Below, piece by piece: positions 21,430-34,889 of a DNA stretch of 64,000 nt. A model generated the notes under the pieces. The model ran no database searches. It worked only from the letters and a program-made list of their open reading frames with translations, and was not told where the DNA came from. Location: contig CM119263.1 in NCBI GenBank assembly GCA_051294375.1, positions 1,228,510 through 1,292,509 of the forward strand. The letters run 5' to 3'. Origin of the DNA: Paraspadella gotoi (lineage: Eukaryota > Chaetognatha). Position 1 is the first letter of the stretch, and every line of letters starts with the position of its first letter. A program made the translations under genes and the position numbers.

Positions 21430-22957
21430 TTGTATAAATTTAGGAGACATAAGATTAGATATTGATGATTAAAATGATTAGAAAGATACAAACTCATAAC
21501 AAGATGTCCAAATTGACGAACCTGAACTAAAACCATCTCTCTTCTCTTCTCTCTCTCTCTCTTCTTCTCTCTCTCTCTCCTTTCAATCATTTCACTCACT
21601 CACTCACTCACACCAATCACAAACATGGTTTCACGGTAAAATCACCGCCACTTTTACGACTTATGCAGGCGAGGCTTTTCATTATGTAAATTCACTCAAA
21701 ATTCCGAGGAAATAAAAAAAAGAACCAAGTTCGACGCCCGTTGCAGTCAAATTATTCAGGAAGTCACGCGAAAAAGAATAACTCGCGCCGAAAATACTTT
21801 TCCAAAATCTGCTTCGCTGTTCTCACTCGGAAAATCCGGATACTAAATTATTCATCCAGAATTTCCGTAATCTTTCTTTCTCTGATGAGGAAATCGTGTT
21901 GTCTATCATTTCTTCCGTACTCAACCAATTAATTTTTCAACGATCAAAAATGGTTTCTTTTTAGTTTGCGCGGCGTAGTACTCGCGGATTAACTCTATTA
22001 AGTCACTTTTTTAGTCGGTTGTCGGTCTGGTTCACTTACATTAAAAATGTACATATTTTGCCTATAGTTATGCTCATTCGTTATTAAAGGACAGAAACAT
22101 CCTCAAATCTAAGCGAGACTCCTAGCGCCTCTCTTTAGGAAATCCTAAAATTATTAAAGAATAAAAGACGGGAATTTCGATGCAGTGCATGTTATAAAAT
22201 ATTGTAGTCAAGCAGTTATTTCATTCACGTCATTCATGTCACGGAAATGCACGTGAAATAAAGGTAACTGCGGTTGCTACCACCCGGATGAACCGTATCT
22301 TGTGGGTTTAAAAATTTCTTTTATCCAACAATTTTCTTTTCTTTAATTTGGCTAATTTTTTAGTCGGTTCACGTGACCTTACCCAAACGCTTCCCCACCG
22401 TTTTCCCCCTTTCACCGCCTCACTCCAAGCAGCCTCTTCCTTCTCCCCATCTTTCCCACTCCTCATTCTCTGTCCTCTCCATCTTCTATCATTTTCCTAA
22501 CCATCTGTTCCCGACGGAAATAAAGATAATTGTATTTTCGAACCGAAAACTCTCGCGAGAGAAATGAGAAACAAAAATCTGTTGAGAGACGAATTCTCTT
22601 TCAACTTTTTTATTTGAGTTTGAAAGAAATCTTCTTGTGGTACCCAGCATTTTCCTATAATGGTTTTAAATTGAAAACCCTCAGTAATATTCCCGATTCA
22701 GTTAAATAAGAGAGCAGGTTTCCAAGCTGTAGTTCTCTTTGGGTCCATCTTTCTAATACGAAAGCAACAAGCTTCCTTCTCTTCAGATTGTTCAAGAGAA
22801 GTCACGTTCAATTTTCATCTCAAACAGAAGAATCCCGACGCTGGTTCCTCACACAGAAAAAACAGACGAGACGCCAAAGGATTTAAATCCGGAGGGAAAC
22901 TGTCGTCGCTACTTTGCATCAGATCAAAGTCACGACTATTCGCTTCTTGATTCCTGA

Positions 22958-24380
22958 CCAGCCTACCAGCCTGAACACCGACCAGACTGCATCAGCCTGA
23001 CCAGACTGACCAGCCTGACCGACTGACCAGACCTGACCAGCCTGACCAGGGCACTGACCAGCTTGACCAGACTGACCAGCCTACCAGCCTGATCAGACTG
23101 ACCAGCCTGACCAGACTGACCAGCCTGACAGCCTGACCAGACTGACCAGCCTGACCAGACTGACCAGCCTGACCAGCCTGATCAGAGCTGACCGCCTGAC
23201 CAGACTGACCAGACTACCAGGAGCTGACCAGCCTGACCAGCCTGACCAGCCTGATCAGACTGACCACCTGACCAACTACCAGCCTGACCAGACTACCAGA
23301 CGGACCAGATGACCAGCCTGACCCAGGATGACCAGACTGACCAGGCCTGATCAGACTGACCAGCCTGACCAGAAATGACCAGCCTGACCAGACTGACAGA
23401 CTACCAGACTGACCAGCCTGACCAGGACTGACCAGCCTGACCAGACTGACCAGCGCCTGATCAGCCTGACCCAGACTGACCAGCCTGACCAGACTGACCA
23501 GACTGACCACCTGACCAACTGACAGCCTGACCAGCCTGATCAGGACTGACCAGCGACCAGACTACCAGCTGACCAGCCTGACCAGAGCTACCAGCCTGAC
23601 CAGACTGACCAGCGCTGACCAGCCTGATCAGACTGACCAGCCTGGACAGACTGACAGCCTGACCAGCCTGATCAGACTGACCAGGACGACCAGACTGACC
23701 AGCCTGACCAGACTGAACCAGCCTGACCAGACTGACCAGACTACCAGACTGACCAGCCTGACCAGACTGACCAGCCTGCACCAGATGACCAGCCTGATCA
23801 GCCTGAGCAGACTGACCAGCCTGACCAGCCTGATCAGGACTGACCAGCGCTGACCAGACTGACCAGACTGACCAGCCGGACCAGACTGACCAGACCTGAC
23901 CAGACTGACCAGACTGACCAGCCTGACCAGACTGACCAGACTTACCAGACTGACCAGACTGATCAGCCTGAACCAGACTGACCAGACTGACGCTGACCAG
24001 AGACCAGACTGACCAGCCTGCCAGCTGACCAGACTGACCAGCTGAATCAGGACTGACAGACTGACAGCCTGACCAGACTGACCAGCCTTGATCAGATCAC
24101 CAGACTGACAGACTGACCAGCCTGACCAGACTGACCAGACTGACCAGCCTGACAGCCTGATCAGAGTGACCAGCCTGACCAGACTGACCAGACTGACCAG
24201 CCTGACCAGGACTTGACCAGCCGACCAGCCTGTCAGCAGTGACCAGCCTTTTACCAGACGACCAGATCTGACCAGCCTGACCAGACGACCCAGCCTGACC
24301 AGCCTTGATCAGAGTGACCAGCCTGACCACGGACTGACCAGACTGACCAGCCTGACCAGACTGGACCAGACTGACACTGA
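22958..24380 (+). repeat. 9-bp satellite (CTGACCAGA/CTGACCAGC), long allele
   Basis: About 1.4 kb of alternating CTGACCAGA and CTGACCAGC units, some CTGATCAG. Phase is lost often through 1-2 base indels. The inverted partner at 34688-34889 has only about 0.2 kb. Confidence 0.95.
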
Positions 24381-24889
24381 CACGAAACCTCTTTTCTTGT
24401 CCCCAACACTGATGAGCGGGTTTTCCGATGGCAATTAATATTATCACAATCGTATGAAAGAAAAACATAATTAAAACATATCAATATAATTTTAAACAAA
24501 AACATCAACAAACATCCTGGGTCAAAACCAACTATTAGGTTTATATTTAAACACTTTACAAAAGGAATTAAGAGACGAACTACCAAACACTACCAATCAC
24601 AAACCATTCTTTTATCCCCAAACCAGCTCACGAACCTGCATTATTTGTCCCGACTATAATTATTAGGACATTGTTTCATCTCCTGACATTCAGACTTTCC
24701 TTTATCCACACATCAAGTATTGATATCGACTATAGTAAGGTCACCTGAGTTCAGTTTTTTCTAAGTACAGTCATGAACACCTCCCCGACTACATCACGAC
24801 TCCCTCGCCACCATTCCAACTTTGTCATTCCTCCTTCTCCGATCCGACGAAAAAAAAAATTCTTTTCCTCGAACAGTCAGCGAAAGAGC

Positions 24890-25080
24890 GACGCTTTGCA
24901 TTCCGCACCGACATCTGTCGCTCTCCTTTGGCGCGCGGTGCCGGCGGTTGCGGCGGTGCCGAGCGAAAAGCGGTGCGAGGGAAAGAGCGACCCCGCCCCT
25001 CTCTTAGAAGATCTCTGCGCGGAGAGGAGAAAAAGGAGAGGGCGATGTAAGAGCGAATCGAGGTGATTGGGGGGCGGTTT
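24890..25080. promoter_or_regulatory. GC-rich CpG block with GC box, left arm
   Basis: CpG-dense patch (GGCGCGCGGTGCCGGCGGTT) with a CCCCGCCCC GC box, in AT-rich surroundings. The partner arm keeps it at 33980-34200, including GGGCGGGG. It could be a CpG-island promoter; no adjacent gene is identified. Confidence 0.35.
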
Positions 25081-26740
25081 TAGGAAACAAAATGATTCCC
25101 CCTCCTTAACGACGAATCCCACCAAAGCGTGATCTCTCATCTTGAGGCAAGAGGAGGAGGGAGAGAAAGAGGAGGAGAGCAGAGAGGGAGTGAGAGTATT
25201 TCGATTAAGGAGGAATAAAAGAGAGAGAAAAGAAGAAAAGATTTAGGAAAAAAAACAAAGAAAGGAAAAAGAAGAGTTGGGGAGAATAAGTTCGAAAAGA
25301 AAGAGAAAAGAGTCGAGGATGAAATAATAAGGAAAAGAATTAAGGGCAAGGAAGATAAGTAAATCAGCGAAAAAGTGGAAACATGTTTTATTACATTTTG
25401 TTATAATCCAAATCAGGGCCAAAAGTATATTAATTAAATGAATGGTTGGGGTGGTTGTAACAATTCATAATGTCAAAGTAAAAAGGAAAACCTTTAAGGG
25501 GAGGATGTCGAAGCAAGAAGAAAATATAATAAGAAAAACTAGAAGAAAATAGAATTCGAAAAAAAAAACTGTAAAGAATCGGAAAAAAATGAGAAAAACT
25601 AATTGGATGAAGAAGAAAAATGGAGAAAAAGGAAACGAAAGCGAAAGGTGAGAAGAAAAAGAGGCATGGAAGAGGGTTGGAAGCATGGAATGATGGAGCA
25701 TGACGAGGCGTATTGAAAGCTGGACAAAGGACAGAAAAATGCCGAGGAGATCCCTGGTCGTATGATTGTGAAAAGGAAAAACTCGGAAAATTTCGAAACA
25801 GAAAGCGAAAAAAGGAAAAGAGACGATATTTTTGTAGATATTTTTTTTTTAACTGCGCGTTTATGTTTTGCCTCAATTTAGTTTCTTTGTTAGTTTACGG
25901 AGACGAAAAAAATTAATTTATCGCGGTACATTTATTTTCGAAACAATGTTTGTTTTCCGAATTACATATTCCGAATTTTAAATATTTTAATCTCGCACAT
26001 GATTTACACTTAGTTGCCTTTATTTTCACTTTAAACCTCGTTGGATTTAGTACACCGATTGCAGAAAATTCATTTAATTAACGAGACAAGTCGGAATATA
26101 TTGTGACGTGATAAATCTCAATTTCGTGCTGAGATTACGAGTGATTAATGAGAGAAAGGAAAAGGAATAAGACGCCGAATGAATCAGGAAAAAGACGAAA
26201 AGAATTGTTGCTTGGAATTTATAAAAGCATAAAAAAAATAAATAAAAGAAGAAAAAAAATGATAAACGAATGAAAGTTGACTATAGAAGAAAAAGGAACA
26301 AGGGGAACGACAAACGACAAAAGATGACGACGACGACGACGACGACGACAAGAAATATGAAGTACTAAAGAACTCAGCAGATGATTAAACGACGTTTTTC
26401 AAAAAAAATGTCAAAACACCAGTTGAACGAAGCAACATTGTTTCTAAGAAGTAGCAAATTGAAACAATGCGTTTGTTTAATTATGTAATTTGTATCTATT
26501 TCGTAATTCTATAACAATCTTGCGATAGATCTTGAGGCAAGAACCAAGTTGATGATTGACGTCACAACGATGACGACGACTACGACGACGACGACGATGT
26601 AGGCTAATATCAAATGATCGGGTTCGAAGATAACCTTATTGTTCCCAAGATCCCAGCGTCTGAAGGCTTGTTCAAATTTGTGTGTCTTTATAGTTTCTAT
26701 AATATATAGTTTATATAATATGAATAAACGAGACTGTGAG

Positions 26741-26905
26741 GAGAGTCTTGATTGAAATCATGCAGGGACCTGCGACTGTCATTTATCTTTAAGAGTGTGG
26801 AGTTCTTAAACACCAAAGCCTGTCCAAGCAGGGCAAGATAGCTTTATTGTGGTATTAATGAATGGATAATTTTTATATTGGTTGTGACCAAATTTCATAT
26901 CCTTA
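26741..26905 (+). repeat. Dispersed short element, member 2 (longest)
   Basis: Starts GAGAGTCTTGATTGAAATCA, contains CCTGTCCAAG and ends GCAAGATAGCTTTATTG...TTTTTATATTGG. The 5' half resembles 47793-47920 and 55157-55290, the 3' half 9128-9185 and 63328-63388. The inverted arm carries the same insertion at 32140-32310. Confidence 0.6.
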
Positions 26906-27485
26906 TTGCAATCAACCAAGTTATATCATCAATCTTGAGAATTTTACGAGAGAAAAAGGAAAATGGCGTGAATTCGGAGATTTTAAAGTTAAAGAGTGAA
27001 AATTAAAAATTAATAGAAAAGGGAAATCAGTTGAAGAATGTATGGCAAAGAAATTAAAAAATACCGAAAAAATGAAAGAAAAAGAAAGGAAAGGAAAGAA
27101 AAGTAGATATAAAGAAAAAGTATAAAATTATTGATGATGGAAAAAAATAAAGAATGAAAAAGAAAGGATTCAACTGCTGCTGATAACAAAAATGGTTTTC
27201 TTCCAGTTAGTTCCTTTTTTTATTTATTTGTTCGTTTTTATTTGTTTTCTTAAACTATTTTTAGTATCTTTTTCGCAAGTTCTAAATATGTTGAGAGTCA
27301 AAGTGAGGAAAAAGGCGCGAGATCGATGACTGAAGAACACATGAAAAAGAAAAGGAAAAACAGTTTGTGTTCTTTGTTTAAAATTTTCATTTCACTAATG
27401 TAAATTGTGGATAAAGAAAAGGAAAGATTTTGAAATCGAAACGGAAAAAATCAGTCGTGCAGAAGGAGAAACCAAATCGGCGGAG

Positions 27486-27556
27486 TTTTGAATGTCGCAG
27501 GCGTCGGCAGGCGTGGCAGGCGTCGCAGGCGTCGCAGGCTCGGCAGGACCCGTCGG
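27486..27556 (+). repeat. 10-bp repeat GCAGGCGTCG
   Basis: Imperfect units; the partner arm has about seven cleaner units of CTGCCGACGC at 31486-31548. Confidence 0.85.
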
Positions 27557-27639
27557 CCGAATAGGTTCCTATAGTGAGGCGCGAAAAGTTAGCGTTTGCG
27601 TCGGATTGGCGTCAGTTTCAGCGTCGTGGTGACGTGCAA

Positions 27640-27655
27640 TGTGTATCTGACTCTT

Positions 27656-27712
<57 letters not shown>

Positions 27713-28177
27713 CTCTCTTCTCTCTCTCTCTCTCTCTCTCATCTCCCTCTTTCAAAACGCTCGACTGTTTGTAGTATTTGCTTGCGACTTCTTCTGCCAT
27801 TCTTTTATTCATGACTTTCTTTCTATTTTCTTTCTTTTTTTTTTCTTCTTCTTTCTTTCTTTTCTTTCTTCTTTTTCTTTCTTCTATTTTCTTTTTTTCT
27901 TTTCTTTCTTATTTTTTCTTTTTATCTTTCTTTTTTCTCTTCTTTTTTATGTCAGTCTGAAAACCTTTGATATTTTACTTCCATTTGCCTTTTTTTTCTT
28001 TTCTGCTTCGACGATTCAAAGGCGCCGAGGATGAGCAACAGTCTGGACGGAGTTCGCCATAGCGAAGAAATTGCAGTCTTAACATAGGCAATGGCGAATA
28101 TTCCATCTTTAATAAATCTCTACGTGATACTTGGCAAGCGAGATCATTGGCATAATAATGGTTTCCGCGAGTAGAGC

Positions 28178-28225
<48 letters not shown>

Positions 28226-28548
28226 TCTCTCTCTTCTCTCTCTCTCTCTCCTCATGTCTGTCGACCTCTCGTCGTTGTTCACCTTACAAAACATTCGTTT
28301 TTGCTGAGTTCATCGATATTGGATTTTTTTCTTTGTATCGCTATCGCCAAAAAAAAAAAAGCAGAAAGAAAAAGGCTAAAAGCAAAGAGCTTGCTTCGTT
28401 CGCTCTTGAGAGGCTTGCCATTTCTCAGTGTAAAACGTTAAAGACAAGCACCTGCTTGTCAAGCAGGAATCTCATTATGAAGAAGCATGCGAAAAATTCT
28501 GCAATCAGAAAGCCGGATGTCGACGCAAAAATGAAGTGACGCAAGCCT
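27640..28548 (+). repeat. Tandem 0.9 kb unit, copy 1
   Basis: Order: (CT)n, CTCGACTGTTTGTAGTATTT, (TTTC)n, the word AAAGGCGCCGAGGATGAGCA, a second (CT)n, then a lysine-rich coding stretch. The same order recurs from 28574. The two are separated by a 25-N gap, so the tandem arrangement is not proven. Confidence 0.85.
28352..28539 (+). pseudogene. Lysine-rich exon, first copy, truncated
   Basis: Reads KKKAKSKELASFALERLAIS and continues to CKTLKTST, then diverges from the second copy and stops at TGA 28537-28539. The downstream part present in the second copy (29430-29556) is missing because the unit breaks off at the gap. Confidence 0.35.
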
Positions 28549-28573
28549 NNNNNNNNNNNNNNNNNNNNNNNNN
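28549..28573. other. 25-N assembly gap
   Basis: Lies exactly at the border of the two tandem units. Confidence 0.9.
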
Positions 28574-29057
28574 GTCTCTCTCTCTTCTCTCTCTCTCTCT
28601 CATCTCTCTCATCTCGTCCTCTTCCTCTTCAAAAACGCCTCGACTGTTGTAGTATTTGCCTTGCGACTTTCTCTTCAGCATTCTTTTATTCATGACTTTC
28701 TTCTATCTTCTTTCTTTTCTTATTTTTTTCTTTCTTTCTTTCTTTCTTTCTTTTCTTTCTCTTCTTTCTTTCTTTCTTTTCTTTCTTATTTTTTCTTTTT
28801 CTTTCTTTTTTTTTTTCTTTCTTTTTATGTCAGTCATGAAAACCTTTGATATTTACTTCCATTTGCCTTTTTTTTTTTCTCTGCTTCGACGATTCAAAGG
28901 CGCCGAGGATGAGCAACAGTTCTGGACGCGAGTTCGCGCATAGCGAAGAAATTGCAGTCTTAACATAGGCAATGGGAATATTCCATCTTTAATAAATCTC
29001 TACGTGATACTTGGCAACGCGGAATCATGGGCATAATAATGGTTTCCGCGTAGAGAG

Positions 29058-29146
<89 letters not shown>

Positions 29147-29450
29147 CCAGTGTCTAGTCGACCTCTCGTCGTTGTTCACCTTACAAAACCATTCGTTTTT
29201 GCTGAGTTCATCGATATTGACTTTTTTTCTTGTATCGGCTAATATCGCCAAAAAAAAAAAAAGCAGCAAGAAAGAAAAAGGCTAAAAGCAAAAGTAGCTT
29301 GCTTCGTTCGCTCTTGAGAGGCTTGCCATTTCTCAGTTGTAAAACGTTAAAGACAAGCACTGCTTGTCAAGCAGGTCGGAATCTCATTAAGTCGAAGAGC
29401 ATTTCGAAAGAATCTGCCAATTCAGAGCCGGCGATGTCCGACTTGCAAAT
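28574..29450 (+). repeat. Tandem 0.9 kb unit, copy 2
   Basis: Direct repeat of 27640-28548 with small indels and longer (CT)n. The copy continues into the full terminal exon. Confidence 0.85.
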
Positions 29451-29556
29451 AATGAACAGGCAAGCCTTTTCCATTATTGACGAAGAAAAAGAATGTAAAA
29501 CTTTGTCATTCGACACGAAACCCCTTAAGATTTCCACTGACAAAGGGGAGAAATAA
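29256..29556 (+). CDS. Candidate terminal exon of a basic protein
   Basis: One open frame starts with Lys/Ala/Arg-rich residues (KKKAARKKKAKSK), passes through CKTLKTSTACQAGRNLIKS, and ends SIIDEEKECKTLSFDTKP...DKGEK before TAA. The basic start could be a nuclear or DNA-binding tail, the rest is mixed charge. It lies at the end of the second tandem unit, and its last 90 bases are duplicated again at 29692. Acceptor not certain. No family recognised. Confidence 0.4.
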
Positions 29557-29905
29557 TTGAATAATTTAACTCGAAACCACAAGAAGCGTTTTTACTTAGA
29601 TCTAAAGTATATATCTAGAAGGATATATCCTTAGCATATAGGATTTATGTCACATAGCGTTGTCATGTGTTGAGACGAAAAGTATGCCCTTATTTTCCAT
29701 TATTGACGAAGAAAAGATGTAAACTTTGTCATTTGGACACGAAAATCCCTTAAAGTCTTCACTGACAAAGGGGAGAAAAATAATAATGTTAATAACAACA
29801 ATGACAGCGTTTTATCACTTATCTACAAAAGATATATCTAGCATAGAATTTATGTCAATAGCGTTGTCATGTTTGACGACAAAAGTATGCCCTTATTGCC
29901 ACCAA
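29464..29905 (+). repeat. 228-bp tandem duplication of exon end and 3' flank
   Basis: TTTTCCATTATTGACGAAGA begins at 29467 and again at 29695, followed in both by ACAAAGGGGAGAAA, a GATATATC...TTTATGTCA stretch and AAAAGTATGCCCTTA. The second copy has lost the reading frame. Confidence 0.85.
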
Positions 29906-30852
<947 letters not shown>

Positions 30853-31438
30853 NNNNNNNNNNNNNNNNNNNNNNNNNNNNNNNNNNNNNNNNNNNNNNNN
30901 NNNNNNNNNNNNNNNNNNNNNNNNNNNNNNNNNNNNNNNNNNNNNNNNNNNNNNNNNNNNNNNNNNNNNNNNNNNNNNNNNNNNNNNNNNNNNNNNNNNN
31001 NNNNNNNNNNNNNNNNNNNNNNNNNNNNNNNNNNNNNNNNNNNNNNNNNNNNNNNNNNNNNNNNNNNNNNNNNNNNNNNNNNNNNNNNNNNNNNNNNNNN
31101 NNNNNNNNNNNNNNNNNNNNNNNNNNNNNNNNNNNNNNNNNNNNNNNNNNNNNNNNNNNNNNNNNNNNNNNNNNNNNNNNNNNNNNNNNNNNNNNNNNNN
31201 NNNNNNNNNNNNNNNNNNNNNNNNNNNNNNNNNNNNNNNNNNNNNNNNNNNNNNNNNNNNNNNNNNNNNNNNNNNNNNNNNNNNNNNNNNNNNNNNNNNN
31301 NNNNNNNNNNNNNNNNNNNNNNNNNNNNNNNNNNNNNNNNNNNNNNNNNNNNNNNNNNNNNNNNNNNNNNNNNNNNNNNNNNNNNNNNNNNNNNNNNNNN
31401 NNNNNNNNNNNNNNNNNNNNNNNNNNNNNNNNNNNNNN
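30853..31438. other. Assembly gap (586 N)
   Basis: Separates the loop from the right arm of the inverted repeat, so the inverted arrangement depends on this join. Confidence 0.9.
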
Positions 31439-32139
31439 CGACGCCAACGCTAACTTTTCCGCCTCCTACTAGGAAACCTATTCGCCGACGCCTGCCGACG
31501 CCTGCCGACGCCTGCCGACGCCTGCCGACGCCTGCCGACGCCTGCCGAGCCATCAAAACCTCCGCAGATTTGTTTCTCCTTCTGACACAGACTGATTCTT
31601 CCGTTTCGATTTCAAATCTTTCCTTTTCTTATTCCACAATTTACATTAGTGAAATGAAAATTTTAAACAAAAGAACACAAACTTTTTTCCTTTTCTTTTT
31701 CATGTTGTCTTCAGTCATCGATCTCGCGCCTTTTCCTCACTTTTGACTCTCAACATATTTAGAACTTGCGGAAAAAGATACTAAAAATAGTTTAAGAAAA
31801 CAAATAAAAAACGAACAAAATAAATAAAAAAAGGAACTAATGATAGAAAACCATTTTTGTTATCAGCAGTTGAATCCTTTTCTTTTTTTCATTCTTTATT
31901 TTTCATCACCAAATAATTTTATACTTTTTCTTTATATCTACTTTTCTTTTCCTTTCCTTCTACTTTTTCTTTCCATTTTTCGTATTTTTTAATTTCTTTT
32001 GCCATAATTCTTCCAACTGATTTCCCTTTTCTATTATTTTTAATTTCACTTCCTTTAACTTTAAAATCTCCGAATTCACGCCATTTTCCTTTTCTCTCGT
32101 AAAATTCTCAAGATTGATGATATAACCTTGGTTGATTTT

Positions 32140-32310
32140 GCAATAAGGATATGAAATTGGTACAACCAATATAAAAATTATCCATTCATTTAATAAATAA
32201 GCTATCTTGCCCCTGACTTTGGACAGGCTTTGGTGGTTTAAGACCTCCATCACTCTTACAAGATAATGACATAGCAGGTCCCTGCATGATTTCAATCAAG
32301 ACTCTCTCAC
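32140..32310 (-). repeat. Dispersed short element, inverted partner of member 2
   Basis: Same insertion as 26741-26905 within the other arm. Confidence 0.6.
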
Positions 32311-33979
32311 AGTCTCGTTTATTCATATTATATACAACTATATATTATAGACAACTATAAAGACACAAAATTTGAAAGACCTTAGACGCTGGGATCTTGG
32401 AACAATAAGGTTATCTTGAACCCGATCATTGATATTAGCCTACATCGTCGTCGTCGTCGTAGTCGTCGTCATCGTTAGTGACGTCATCATCAACTTGGTT
32501 CTTGCTCAAAGATCTATCGAAGATTGTATAAATTACGAAATAGATACAAATTTACATAATTAAACAAACGCATTGTTCAATTTGCTACTTCTTAGAAACA
32601 ATGTTGCTTCGTTCCAAACTGTGTTTTGACATTTTTTCGAAAAAACCTCGTTTATCATCTTCTGACTTCTTTAGTACTTCATATTTCTTGTCGTCGTCGT
32701 CGTCGTCGTCGTCATCTTTGTCGTTGTCGTTCCCCTTGTCCTTTTCTTCTTAATAGTCAACTTTCTCGTTTATCATTTTTTTTCTTCTTTTATTTATTTT
32801 TTTTATGCTTTATAATTCACAACAAATTCTTTTCGTCTTTTTCCTGATTCATCCGGCGTCTTATTCCTTTTCCTTTCTCCTCATTAATCACTCGTAATTC
32901 CTCAGCAACGAATTGAGATTTATCACGTCACATATATTCCGACTTGTCATCGTTAATTAAACTGAATTTCTGCAAATCGGTGTAATAAATCCAACGAGGT
33001 TTAAAGTGAAAATAAAAGGCCAACTAAGTGTAAATAATGTGCGAGATTAAAATATTTAAAATTCGGAAATATGTAATTCGGAAAACAAACATTGTTCCGA
33101 AAATACAATGTACCGCGAATAAATTATTTTTTTCGTCTCCGTAAACTAACAAAAGAACAAATTGAGGCAAAAACATAAACGCGCAGTTAAAAAAAAAAAA
33201 TATCTACAAAAATCGTCTCTTTTCCCTTTTTCGTTTTCTGTTTACAAATTCGACTTTTCCTTTTCACAATCATCCGACCAGGATCCTCCCCTCGGCATTT
33301 CTTCTGTCCCTGTCCCATGCTTTCAACGCCTCGTCCATGCCTCCATCATTCCATGCTTCCAACCCCTCTTCCATGCCTCTTCTCTCTTCTCACCTTTCGC
33401 TTTCGTTTCCTTTTTCCATTTTTCTTCTTCATCCAAATTAGTTTTTCTCATTTTTTTCCCGGATTTTTACAGTTTTTTTTCGAATTCCTATTTTCTTCTA
33501 AGTTTTCCTTATATATTTCTTTTGCTCGATCATCCTCCCCTTAAAGGTTTTCTTTTTACTTTGACATTATGAAATTGTTACAACCACCCAACCATTCATT
33601 TAATTAATATACCTTCTTGGCCCTGATTTCGGATTATAACACAAAATGTAATAAAACATGTTTCACTTTTCGCTGATTTACTTATCTTCCTTGCCCATTA
33701 ATTCTTTTCCTTATTATTTCATCCTCGACTCTTTTCTCTTTCTTTTTCGAACTTATTCTCCCAACTTCTTTTTTTCCTTTCTTTGTTTTTTCCTAAATCT
33801 TTTCTCCTTTTCTCCCTCTTTTATTCCTCCTTAATCGAAATACCTCTCACTCCCTCTCTCTCTCCCTCCCTCTTTCTCTCCCTCTCCCTCCCCCTCTTCC
33901 TCAGAGATGAAGAGATGAACGGCTTTGGTGGGATTCGTCGTTCAAGGAGGAGGAATCCAATTTTGTCATCCTAACCACC

Positions 33980-34200
33980 GCCCCCCCCATCCAACCTCCG
34001 ATTTCGCTACCATCTTCTTTCGTCCTCTCCGGCGCCAGGAGATCTTCTAAGAGGAGGGCGGGGTCCGCATCTTTCCCCTCGGCACCGCCGCTTTCGCCTC
34101 GGCACCGCCGCAACCGCCCCGGCACCGCCGCGACAAAAGGAGAGCGACAGATGTCGGTGCGGATGCAAAGCGTCGCTCTTCGCTGACGTCGAGGGAAAAG
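33980..34200. promoter_or_regulatory. GC-rich CpG block with GC box, right arm
   Basis: Counterpart of 24890-25080, with GAGGGCGGGGTCC and repeated CGGCACCGCCG units. Confidence 0.35.
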
Positions 34201-34687
34201 AATTTTTTTTTTTCGTCGGATCGAGAGAAGAGGAATCGACAAAGTTGGAATGGTGAGCGAGGGTGTCTTGACTGTAGTCGGGGAAGGTGTCATGACTGTA
34301 CTTAGGAACAAACTGAACTAAGGTGACCTTACTATAGTCGGATATCAATAACTGATGTGTGGATAAGGAAAGTCTGAAGTCAGAGAGAATGAATCAATGT
34401 CTTAATAACTATAGTCGGGGACAAATAACTGAGGTCTCGTGACCCTGGTTGGGGATAAAAAAGAATGGTTTTGTGATTGTAGTGTTGTAGTTCGTCCCTC
34501 TTAACTTCCTTTTGTAAAAGTGTTTAAAATATAAACAATCAATATCTGTTTATAGACAGATGTTTGTTAAAATTATATTGATATGTTTTAATTATGTTTT
34601 CCTTTCATACAGATTGTGATAATATTAATTAGCCATCGGAAAACCCCGCTCATCAGTAGTTGGGGACAAAGAAAAGAGGTTTCGTGT

Positions 34688-34889
34688 CAGTGGTCAGTCT
34701 GGTCAGTCTGGTCAGGCTGGTCAGTCTGGTCAGGCTGGTCAGTCTGATCAGGCTGGTCAGGCTGGTCAGTCTGGTCAGGCTGGTCAGTCTGGTCAGGCTG
34801 GTCAGTCTGGTCAGTCTGGTCAGGCTGGTCAGTCTGGTCAGGCTGATCAGTCTGGTCAGGCTGTTCAGGCTGGTCAGGCTGGTCAGGAA
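34688..34889 (+). repeat. 9-bp satellite (GGTCAGTCT/GGTCAGGCT), short allele
   Basis: About 22 units in perfect 9-bp phase, alternating T and G at position 7. The Val-Ser-Leu frame is a repeat artefact. Confidence 0.95.

Larger units (their letters stand above)
21300..27620 (+). repeat. Left arm of large inverted repeat
   Basis: Reverse-complement of 31439-36510, with many small indels. Anchors in order include CCATCTCTCTTC, GCGCGGCGTAGTACTCGCGG, GGGTCCATCTTT, the CTGACCAG satellite, the GC-rich block at 24890-25080, (GAC)n at 26325, the short dispersed element at 26741 and GCAGGCGTCGGCAGG at 27500. The arm is longer than its partner mostly because of the satellite. No gene is recognised inside. 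Confidence 0.88.

Noticed and set aside
23214-24468. Val/Ser/Leu/Gln frames such as VSLVRLV
   Set aside because: Translation of the 9-bp satellite; frame is lost repeatedly in one arm.
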